Assembly: GCA_964639275.1 (NCBI GenBank)
Contig: CAZXCQ010000183.1
Coordinates: 1 to 13,322 of the forward strand
Direction of reading: 5' to 3'
From: CAZXCQ01 sp964639275
GTDB lineage: Bacteria; Desulfobacterota; DSM-4660; Desulfatiglandales; Desulfatiglandaceae
DNA: 13,322 nt
The notes below the pieces were generated by a model that was not told where the DNA came from, ran no database searches, and saw nothing but the letters and a program-made list of their open reading frames with translations. A program made the translations under genes and the position numbers. Below are positions 6,301 to 12,618 of the stretch, piece by piece (position 1 is the first letter of the stretch; the number at the start of each line of letters is the position of its first letter).

Positions 6301-8070
6301 ATGTATTGTGCGTACTTTGGTCTGAGTGAAGAGCCCTTCGCCCTTACACCTGACCCACGTTTCCTCTTCCTGAGCCACCGTCACAAGGAGGCCCTGGCCC
6401 ACCTCCTTTACGGGATGGGGGAGAGGGGAGGGTTTGTACTCCTTACCGGCGAGGTGGGGACCGGCAAGACCACCCTGTGCCGCAGTCTGCTGGAGCAGGT
6501 GCCCCAGGGGGTGGAAGTGGCACTGGTCCTCAACCCGAGACAGACGGCCCTGGAGTTGGTGGGCTCTGTGTGTGACGAGCTGGGTGTATCCTATCCACAG
6601 GGGACGCAAAGCCTCAAGGTGTTGGTGGACCACCTCAATCTTCATCTCCTGGAGACCCATTCAAGGGGTGGGCGGACCGTGCTGATTATTGACGAGGCAC
6701 AGAACCTTAGCATCGACGTCCTCGAACAGGTCCGTTTGTTGACCAATCTTGAGACCACCAAGCAGAAGCTCCTGCAGATACTCCTCATTGGACAGCCGGA
6801 ACTAAAGGACATGATGGCCCGTCCGGAGCTGCGGCAACTGGGCCAGCGGATCACGGCGCGCTATCACTTATTCCCCCTGCTCCAGGATGAGACCGTTTCT
6901 TACATCCAGCACCGGCTGGAGGTGGTCGGGTGTCAAAGGCCGTTGTTTCGCGCCGACGCTCAGCGTCTGGTGCACAGGCTCTCCGGTGGCGTGCCCCGCC
7001 TTATCAACATCATCTGCGACCGGGCCCTGCTCGGTGCCTACGCCAAACACAGGGACCAGGCCGACAAAGGATTGGTGCGCAAGGCCGCAACCGAGGTGAC
7101 CGGCCAATTGCCGCGCTCAACTTACCGGCGACTCATGAGATGGGCACTGGTGGTCCTGGTACTCATGGTTCTGGGGGCAGGGTGGCGGTTTTTGGCGTGG
7201 AAGGGCCTTGTTGGACATGTCATGGAGGATGAGAAGCGGGCACAAACCGCAGGGCAGACCGCGGTAGCCAGGCTTCCGAAAAGAGATGCCCCCCCGGCGC
7301 CAGTGCCCGCCCCCCCGCAACCGAAAGTTGCCCTGTCTGAGGAGCCCCGGGATGTCACGACGGGCGAGGAGGCGATACCCGCTTACGAACCTGCCGTGAC
7401 AGAGTCCTCCCCGGAAAAGGCCGCCCGACCGGTCAGGCTTGACCGGCTGCTGCGGGAAAAGATCGTAAAGACCGATCCGGAGACCGCATTTGCTGCCCTG
7501 TTTAAGCGCTGGCACTCGGAATGGCCGGTCTTGGCTGGCACCGCACCCTGTGAATATGCCTCCAGACTGGCCCTGCGCTGTATCAAGAGCAAGGGAAACT
7601 GGACGACCCTCTGTCACCTAAACCGTCCGGTCGTGCTGGAACTGGTCGATGACGCCCAGCAGCGCCACTACATGCTGGCCGTCTCCCTGAAAGATGGCGA
7701 TGTTACCCTGGACTTTGGGACTCAGGAGATAACCATACCCCGCTCAGAGCTGGAGCCCTATTGGTTTGGCGACTTTACCGTACTCTGGAAACCGCCACCC
7801 ATTGGGGCCTCTTTGCTCAAGGAGGGGGATCAAGGGCGCGATATCCTGTGGCTGAAAGCCCAGTTAGACCGTGTGGAGGGGGTGGTTTCAGGATCGCAGG
7901 TGGAAGCTGCCGGGGCCTTGTTTGACGATAATTTGAAGAAGCGGGTCCTGAGCTTTCAGCGTGCCCACTCCATAGACCCGGATGGAAAGGTCGGGGAGCA
8001 GACATTTATCCAGTTAAACACGGCATTAAAAGACCCATCCATACCCCTGTTGTGCCGGGGAACACCATAG
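6301..8070 (+). CDS. gspA: GspA/ExeA-like AAA+ ATPase with peptidoglycan-binding domain
   Basis: ExeA/GspA-type proteins are inner-membrane ATPases that, with GspB/ExeB, remodel or bind peptidoglycan so that a type II secretin can assemble. The 589-aa protein begins with the family signature YFGLSEEPFALTPDPRFLF. It then has Walker A GEVGTGKTT (50-58), Walker B VLIIDEAQ (127-134), sensor-like LLIGQPEL and the GGVPRLIN region. One transmembrane helix lies at about 280-297. A proline/alanine-rich linker (about 325-345) leads to a C39-peptidase-like region (about 395-500, with CEYASRLALRC and LNRPVVLEL), as in ExeA. A peptidoglycan-binding-1 domain (about 505-578) ends the protein. ATG 6301 fits the family start exactly, although the ribosome-binding site is weak. 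It is followed 15 bases later by gspB. No other secretion gene is in the window. Confidence 0.92.
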   Translation: MYCAYFGLSEEPFALTPDPRFLFLSHRHKEALAHLLYGMGERGGFVLLTGEVGTGKTTLCRSLLEQVPQGVEVALVLNPRQTALELVGSVCDELGVSYPQGTQSLKVLVDHLNLHLLETHSRGGRTVLIIDEAQNLSIDVLEQVRLLTNLETTKQKLLQILLIGQPELKDMMARPELRQLGQRITARYHLFPLLQDETVSYIQHRLEVVGCQRPLFRADAQRLVHRLSGGVPRLINIICDRALLGAYAKHRDQADKGLVRKAATEVTGQLPRSTYRRLMRWALVVLVLMVLGAGWRFLAWKGLVGHVMEDEKRAQTAGQTAVARLPKRDAPPAPVPAPPQPKVALSEEPRDVTTGEEAIPAYEPAVTESSPEKAARPVRLDRLLREKIVKTDPETAFAALFKRWHSEWPVLAGTAPCEYASRLALRCIKSKGNWTTLCHLNRPVVLELVDDAQQRHYMLAVSLKDGDVTLDFGTQEITIPRSELEPYWFGDFTVLWKPPPIGASLLKEGDQGRDILWLKAQLDRVEGVVSGSQVEAAGALFDDNLKKRVLSFQRAHSIDPDGKVGEQTFIQLNTALKDPSIPLLCRGTP

Positions 8071-8085
8071 CCGGAAGGGAGACAG

Positions 8086-8973
8086 ATGTCCTTTATTCTT
8101 GATGCGCTCAGACGCGCCGAGCGGGAACGACGACTTGAGCGCTCACCTGATCTGAGCGCCGTCTACGAGGAGAGTGCCCTGTCGCGGGGCAGTCGCTGGC
8201 CGTGGCTTTCGGCGGGCCTGGCCTTTGTTGTGGGCGGTGTGGTGGTGGCCCTGTTTCTCTGGCCGGAGACGTCGCCTCCGGATCTCACCACGAATAAGAT
8301 ACCTGCCACCCAGGTAACTTCCCGGCCCCCGGACAAACCAGACCCACTCCATGACCGGCCCGAGACGACCCCTGCGCCGCCTCAGGAGATCGCGAAACCA
8401 AAAGAGGTGGGTGCGGTGCAGCCCGGGGTGCCCGCGCGTTCAGAGGCCGTTCCTCGGCCCGCAACACCCCCGCCCAAGAAGGAAGAGGCCGTCGCTCAGC
8501 CCACAACACCTCCGCCCAAAGTAGAAGAGACTGTAACACCTGCAAAGGCCGCTTCTGCGAAAAAACCACCCGCCCCGGCAGGCCGTCCCCCGGAGCCGGA
8601 TACGGCCAAGAGGAAAGAGGTGGTTGCCGTCAAGGAGACCACCCCATCGGCGCCGCCCAAAGAGATGCCGGAGAAGAAACCTGATATTTCCCCGGCCCCG
8701 CAGCCAAAGGCCAAGGAGGAACCGGTTGAGGGGGTGCCTTTTCTAAAGGACCTGCCCGAGGAGGTCCGCAAGAGGCTGGGAAAACTCGAGATCAACGTCC
8801 ACGGTTACTCCAAAGATCCTGCCAAACGTCTTGTCTTTATCAACATGCGTAAATATCGTGTGGGGGATCAGATCGGGAAAGGGAGACACGGGCCGGTGCT
8901 AAAAAGGATTATCCCCGACGGTGTGATTATCGACTATGGAGAAGGCCAGGCCCGGTTGACGGTCAAAAAATAG
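8086..8973 (+). CDS. gspB: GspB/ExeB-like type II secretion partner protein
   Basis: This 295-aa inner-membrane protein is the expected partner of GspA. It opens with MSFILDALRRAERERR, the hallmark GspB N-terminus, followed by a transmembrane helix at about 41-60 (AGLAFVVGGVVVALFLW). A long proline/lysine/glutamate-rich linker (about 63-215) should span the periplasm. The C-terminal GspB domain is recognisable from LEINVHGYSKDPAKRLVFIN and MRKYRVGDQIG to the end, a region that in the family contacts the secretin or peptidoglycan. GGAAGGGAG sits 4 bases before ATG 8086, and the 15-base gap to gspA indicates one operon. The linker holds an imperfect 14-residue tandem repeat. The TAG stop is only 18 bp from the stop of the convergent fusA gene. 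Confidence 0.9.
   Translation: MSFILDALRRAERERRLERSPDLSAVYEESALSRGSRWPWLSAGLAFVVGGVVVALFLWPETSPPDLTTNKIPATQVTSRPPDKPDPLHDRPETTPAPPQEIAKPKEVGAVQPGVPARSEAVPRPATPPPKKEEAVAQPTTPPPKVEETVTPAKAASAKKPPAPAGRPPEPDTAKRKEVVAVKETTPSAPPKEMPEKKPDISPAPQPKAKEEPVEGVPFLKDLPEEVRKRLGKLEINVHGYSKDPAKRLVFINMRKYRVGDQIGKGRHGPVLKRIIPDGVIIDYGEGQARLTVKK
8462..8545 (+). repeat. Two imperfect 42-bp tandem units in the gspB linker
   Basis: Two consecutive in-frame units encode approximately ATPPPKKEEAVAQP and TTPPPKVEETVTPA. Both protein and DNA are similar (AACACCCCCGCCCAAGAAGG against AACACCTCCGCCCAAAGTAG). This is a 14-residue duplication within the proline-rich periplasmic spacer, as expected where linker length can drift. 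Confidence 0.6.
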
Positions 8974-8991
8974 GGGACAGGGGGGCCGGGG

Positions 8992-11025
8992 TCATGCCGT
9001 GTCGTAGTGGCTAAATTGCATGGTGAAGGTCCCGCGACCCTGTGATACCGATCTGAGGGCGGTAGAATAGCCAAACATCCTTGAAAGGGGGATAGTGGCC
9101 GTAAGGACCTGGACCGGACCTTTGACCGCGATCTGCTCGATTTTGCCCTGCCGGGTATTGAGGTCGCTAATCACCTCGCCGGTAAATTCCTCCGGAACCA
9201 GGATTTCGGCCTTCATGATCGGCTCGAGCAAGACAGGGCCGGCCTTTTGGCAGGCATTCTTAAAGGCCATGGTTGAGGCGACCTTGAATGCCATTTCATC
9301 CGAAAATGTCTCCTTTATCTGCACATCCACAAGGGCTGTTTGAACGTCAATGACCGGATAACCCATAAGCACGCCACTGGTCTCGGCCTCTGAGATCCCC
9401 TGCCGGATAGCGGCGAGAGATCCTTCTGTGAGATCGGGATTCCGGCATCTATCAGCAAAGCGGTTTCCCGTACCCCGCGGCAGGGGTGAAACCTCCAGCT
9501 TTACGCCGGCAAAATGCTGCTGCCCTGCAATTTCCCGCTGGAAGACCTCCTCCTGTTCTGCCGTGTTTGTCACGGCCTCGCGGTATACAACCTGCGGTTT
9601 CCCCTTATTGGTTTCCACAAGAAATTCGCGTCTGATCCGTCCCAGGATGATCTCCAGGTGTAATTCGCCCATACCTGAGATGACGGTTTGCCCGGTTTCC
9701 TCGTCGATTCTAAACTTGAACGTGGGGTCTTCATCTGCCAGCTTGCTGAGGGCGTCGAGCAGTCTGTCATTGTCCCGCACCATCTTTGGCTCTATGGCCA
9801 GGGTGATAACGGGTTGGTTAAACTGCATGGGCTCAAGCAGGATAGGGCTCTGTTCAGCGCAGAGGGTGTCTCCGGTGGTGGTCAGCTTGAGTCCCATGAC
9901 TGCCATGATATCCCCTGCCGAGGCCTGGTCTATCCGTTCCCTCTTGTTGGAATGCATCTTGAGGATTCGGGCCATCTTCTCCCTGACCTTTTTCGCCGGA
10001 TTGTAAACGACCTCCGAAGTCTTGACGGTGCCTGAATAGACCCGGACATAGGTCATCTTTCTTCCCTGATCCATCATCACCTTGAAGGCCAGGGCCGAAA
10101 ACGGAGCACTGGACTCTGCGGGCCGGGACGTCTTTTTCCCGGACAAAGGCACGACGCCTTCAACCGGTGGGATGTCCACTGGAGAGGGGAGGTAATCAAC
10201 GATTCCGTCGAGCAGGGGTTGTATGCCCTTATTTCTTAAGGCCGATCCGCAGAAGACCGGCACCAGTTCCAGCTTCGTGGTCGCTTCCCGTATGACCTTG
10301 TTGAGATCCTGGATCGGGATCTCTTCCTCGGCGAGATATTTCTCCATTATCCGATCGTCTTTGTCGGCAAGGATTTCGAGGAGCCGCTCTCTGTACCGCG
10401 AGGCCTCTCCGGCCAGTTCCGAGGGTACGGGGAGTTGTTCGTATTCTGCCCCCAGGGTCTCGTCCTCCCACACGATGGCCTTCATCTTGACAAGGTCAAT
10501 CACGCCCTTAAAGTCATCCTCCACCCCCCAGGGGATTTGCAGCACCAAAGGGCGCGCCCCAAGACGCTCCTTCATCATCTCGACGACCCTGGGAAAATCC
10601 GCGCCCACCCGATCCATTTTGTTGATAAAGGCCATCTTTGGCACCTTATATCGATCCGCCTGGTGCCATACGGTCTCAGACTGTGGCTCAACCCCCCCGA
10701 CAGCGCAAAAGACCCCCAGTGCACCGTCGAGGACCCGGAGAGACCGCTCCACCTCAATAGTAAAATCCACATGCCCCGGGGTGTCGATGATGTTGATCGT
10801 ATGCCCTCGCCAGTCGCAGGAGGTTACCGCAGAGGTTATGGTAATGCCTCTCTCCTTTTCCTCGAGCATCCAGTCCATTGTGGCTTCGCCATTATGAACC
10901 TCGCCCATCTTGTGGACGCGGCCACAGTAGAAAAGAATACGTTCGGTCACCGTGGTCTTGCCCGCATCGATGTGGGCGATAATGCCGATATTTCTTGTTC
11001 TTGTCAGTTTTCTGGCAGGGGCCAT
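8992..11025 (-). CDS. fusA: Elongation factor G (translocase GTPase), likely paralogue
   Basis: EF-G is the cytosolic GTPase that drives tRNA-mRNA translocation and, with RRF, ribosome recycling. The 677-aa protein has all five G motifs: G1 AHIDAGKTT (17-25), G2 RGITI (59-63), G3 DTPGH with the catalytic His85 (81-85), G4 NKMD (135-138) and G5 GSA (260-262). Domain III has SGMGELHLEII, and domains IV-V end FGYSTALRSVSQGRG. The start is secure: an in-frame TGA lies 12 bases upstream of ATG 11025 and the next Met is at residue 40. No good Shine-Dalgarno site is visible. The usual neighbours rpsL, rpsG and tuf are absent. Domain IV loops differ from canonical EF-G: SGGRGQYGHV is replaced by IAGQQHFAGV (499-508), and the tip histidine (E. 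coli His583) aligns with Lys571. This suggests a second, specialised copy, though activity is probably retained. Confidence 0.93.
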   Translation of the reverse strand: MAPARKLTRTRNIGIIAHIDAGKTTVTERILFYCGRVHKMGEVHNGEATMDWMLEEKERGITITSAVTSCDWRGHTINIIDTPGHVDFTIEVERSLRVLDGALGVFCAVGGVEPQSETVWHQADRYKVPKMAFINKMDRVGADFPRVVEMMKERLGARPLVLQIPWGVEDDFKGVIDLVKMKAIVWEDETLGAEYEQLPVPSELAGEASRYRERLLEILADKDDRIMEKYLAEEEIPIQDLNKVIREATTKLELVPVFCGSALRNKGIQPLLDGIVDYLPSPVDIPPVEGVVPLSGKKTSRPAESSAPFSALAFKVMMDQGRKMTYVRVYSGTVKTSEVVYNPAKKVREKMARILKMHSNKRERIDQASAGDIMAVMGLKLTTTGDTLCAEQSPILLEPMQFNQPVITLAIEPKMVRDNDRLLDALSKLADEDPTFKFRIDEETGQTVISGMGELHLEIILGRIRREFLVETNKGKPQVVYREAVTNTAEQEEVFQREIAGQQHFAGVKLEVSPLPRGTGNRFADRCRNPDLTEGSLAAIRQGISEAETSGVLMGYPVIDVQTALVDVQIKETFSDEMAFKVASTMAFKNACQKAGPVLLEPIMKAEILVPEEFTGEVISDLNTRQGKIEQIAVKGPVQVLTATIPLSRMFGYSTALRSVSQGRGTFTMQFSHYDTA

Positions 11026-11042
11026 GGCTTCAACGCGTCAGA

Positions 11043-11060
11043 TTACCGCAGGTTATTCAT
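11043..11060 (-). other. Possible five-codon leader ORF (MNNLR) before fusA
   Basis: On the minus strand ATG AAT AAC CTG CGG TAA lies between the leader hairpin and the fusA start, 17 bases from the fusA ATG. No Shine-Dalgarno site precedes it. Such short ORFs arise often by chance, so this is recorded only because it sits next to a strong stem-loop in an EF-G leader. Confidence 0.15.
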
Positions 11061-11067
11061 TAGTCAG

Positions 11068-11092
11068 GCGGTGCCTTGCGGGTTGGCACCGC
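11068..11092 (-). promoter_or_regulatory. Stem-loop in the fusA 5' leader
   Basis: The transcript would contain GCGGTGCC-AACCCGCAA-GGCACCGC, a perfect 8-bp GC-rich stem with a 9-base loop. It lies about 42 bases upstream of the fusA ATG and just downstream of the predicted transcription start. No T-run follows in the minus-strand direction, so it is not a terminator. It could affect mRNA stability, translation or attenuation; no known riboswitch or ribosomal-protein leader is recognised. Confidence 0.5.
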
Positions 11093-11110
11093 TCCATTGA
11101 TCCGGGCGCA

Positions 11111-11139
11111 AATCTAAGGGATCTTACCCCGGCTGTCAA
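11111..11139 (-). promoter_or_regulatory. Sigma-70-type promoter for fusA
   Basis: On the minus strand TTGACA (11139-11134) is separated by 17 bases from TAGATT (11116-11111). The -35 matches the consensus perfectly and the -10 matches at 4 of 6 positions. Transcription would start near 11104, giving a leader of roughly 80 bases that includes the stem-loop at 11068-11092. Confidence 0.5.
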
Positions 11140-11201
11140 GTCATAAGGCCTCGAGGTAGAGTCCGGATAATCTCCCCATGTTATGATCTGGCCGGTCAGG
11201 T

Positions 11202-11224
11202 TTCAGCTGAACCCTGAACCCCCT
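11202..11224. repeat. TTCAGCTGAA palindrome plus CTGAACC repeat words
   Basis: A perfect 10-bp palindrome (11202-11211) is followed by TGAACCCTGAACCCCC, which contains two TGAACCC units seven bases apart. It sits between the two divergent promoters, 22 bp upstream of the -35 of the ABC-transporter promoter. It could be an operator, or another fragment of the GGTTCAG-type dispersed repeat seen at 3580-3640. Confidence 0.4.
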
Positions 11225-11233
11225 GTTTTGTTG

Positions 11234-11262
11234 TTGACACACAAAGACAGATTGCCTACAGT
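11234..11262 (+). promoter_or_regulatory. Sigma-70-type promoter for the ABC transporter operon
   Basis: TTGACA (11234-11239), a 17-base spacer and TACAGT (11257-11262) give a perfect -35 and a 4-of-6 -10 at ideal spacing. Transcription would begin near 11269, leaving about 64 bases of leader before the binding-protein ATG. It lies about 95 bp from the divergent fusA promoter. Confidence 0.5.
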
Positions 11263-11320
11263 TTTGCCTGACAAAAGGGAGTTTTTATCAGAAGTCCCTA
11301 ATCTCGCTAACCTTTTTGCA

Positions 11321-11327
11321 AAGGAGG
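11321..11327 (+). promoter_or_regulatory. Strong ribosome-binding site AAGGAGG
   Basis: The site lies 5 bases before ATG 11333 and settles the start of the binding protein, since the reading frame is open back to 11183. Its near-perfect match to the anti-Shine-Dalgarno sequence fits a highly expressed periplasmic protein. Confidence 0.75.
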
Positions 11328-11332
11328 GTGAC

Positions 11333-12544
11333 ATGAAAAGGAAAAAGTTGTTGATGTTATCCGGGGTCATCTTGATAGCGGGGATGCTTGCAGCCAGCCC
11401 CTTTATGGCCGGTTTTGCCAAGGCGGCTCCGCCAAACCCCAAGACCTTAAAGATCGGCGCCATTATCTCTATGACCGGCTTTGCCTCTGCATCGGAAATG
11501 CTCATATGGGAAGGGATACAGCTTTTTGAGCAATGGATTAACGATCGAGGCGGGATTACGATCAATGGACAGCCCTATTTGATCAAATTTGTTGCCGAAG
11601 ATGGCAAGAGCAGCGCCGATGGTGCTGTGGCCGCGGCCACAAAGCTTATCTACGACCACGGGGTAAAATTTCTTGTGGGCCCGGTTATGCCCTTTATGGT
11701 TGTCGCCTCGGGGTCAGTTACTGAACCGGCCAAGGTCATCCGTGTTGCCCTCTACAATTGTTTTATGCCGGATGAATATGGCCCCAAGACCCCCTACACC
11801 TTTATCGCCAACGACACCACGGTAGATTTTATGACACCCAATATGCAGTACCTGAAAGAGGCCTATCCCAAGGCAAAGAAGATTACGGTCCTCACCCCGG
11901 ATGACGGTGCACCGCCCTATCTTGAACCGCTGTTCAGGAAAAAGGCCAAAGAGGAGGGGCTGGAACTGTTGGATTTTGTGTTGTGGCCACTTGACACACA
12001 GGACTTTACCCCGGTAACCGTAAAGGCCCTGGCTACCAAGCCAGACGCGCTGTTTCTCATCAACGGATGGCCAATACACATGGGCTCCATGCTCAAGGCG
12101 GCCAGAGAGATGGGTTTTACTGGCCCTGTGCTCGCCTGCCATGAAGACCCCTATGATATCCGGGAGGTTGCCGGCCGGCAGGCATCTACGGACTTCTATA
12201 CCCACAATCTCGCCATCGATGCCCCTGAGATGACCCCGGTGATAAAGGAGATCGCAAAACGCGCCAAGGCAAAATATGGCAGGACATCTCCGACGCATGT
12301 CTGGGGGTGGAGTCCCTCGTGGTCTCTCGTACAGGCCATTGAGAAGGCGCAGAGCCTAGACCCCATGGTGGTAAAGGAGACGTGGGAGAAGATGAAGACA
12401 ATCGAAACGCCGTACGGGACCGGCAAAATGGGCGGGAAAAAGACTTACGGAATCAACCATACGGTAAGCGCGCCCATGCCGTTGACCGGCCTCAAGGATG
12501 GAGAGGTGGTATGGGTCAAGTGGCAGGAAGTGCCGATGCCATAA
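11333..12544 (+). CDS. Branched-chain amino-acid-type ABC transporter substrate-binding protein
   Basis: This is a 403-aa periplasmic solute-binding protein of the type I fold (Peripla_BP_6, LivJ/LivK-like; HAAT transport family). The signal peptide has a KRKK n-region and a hydrophobic core at about 6-23, and ends GFAKA-APP, with cleavage probably after Ala31. The mature protein begins LKIGAIISMTGFASASEM, the standard first strand and ligand loop. It includes GVKFLVGPVMP, TVLTPDDGAPPYLEPLFRKKAKEEG and DALFLINGWPIHMGSMLKAAREMGF. Family members bind branched-chain amino acids but also amides, urea or aromatic and other carboxylates, so the ligand is not assigned. It has its own promoter and strong ribosome-binding site. 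A stem-loop separates it from the permease gene downstream. Confidence 0.9.
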   Translation: MKRKKLLMLSGVILIAGMLAASPFMAGFAKAAPPNPKTLKIGAIISMTGFASASEMLIWEGIQLFEQWINDRGGITINGQPYLIKFVAEDGKSSADGAVAAATKLIYDHGVKFLVGPVMPFMVVASGSVTEPAKVIRVALYNCFMPDEYGPKTPYTFIANDTTVDFMTPNMQYLKEAYPKAKKITVLTPDDGAPPYLEPLFRKKAKEEGLELLDFVLWPLDTQDFTPVTVKALATKPDALFLINGWPIHMGSMLKAAREMGFTGPVLACHEDPYDIREVAGRQASTDFYTHNLAIDAPEMTPVIKEIAKRAKAKYGRTSPTHVWGWSPSWSLVQAIEKAQSLDPMVVKETWEKMKTIETPYGTGKMGGKKTYGINHTVSAPMPLTGLKDGEVVWVKWQEVPMP

Positions 12545-12557
12545 GCGGGTTATACAC

Positions 12558-12595
12558 GGCTATCCTGCTGTGAAAACCCCTCCCGCAGGATAGCC
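12558..12595 (+). promoter_or_regulatory. Intercistronic stem-loop between binding-protein and permease genes
   Basis: GGCTATCCTGC (12558-12568) and GCAGGATAGCC (12585-12595) form a perfect 11-bp stem around a 16-base loop, 13 bases after the binding-protein stop. No T-run follows. In ABC-transporter operons such structures commonly protect the upstream mRNA from 3' exonucleases or cause partial termination, so that more binding protein than permease is made. That role is inferred here from position and shape. Confidence 0.7.
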
Positions 12596-12618
12596 ATTGC
12601 AGAGAAGAAAGTAATAGT

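Noticed and set aside
6249..6329. 26-codon ORF starting at the TGATG of the crotonase stop and overlapping gspA
   Set aside because: There is no Shine-Dalgarno site of its own and no recognisable peptide. It could aid reinitiation toward gspA, but nothing supports it beyond position.
9428..10897. Long plus-strand open frames of 192 and 224 codons opposite fusA
   Set aside because: They are antisense to a well-conserved EF-G gene; their serine/arginine-rich translations are typical shadows of it.
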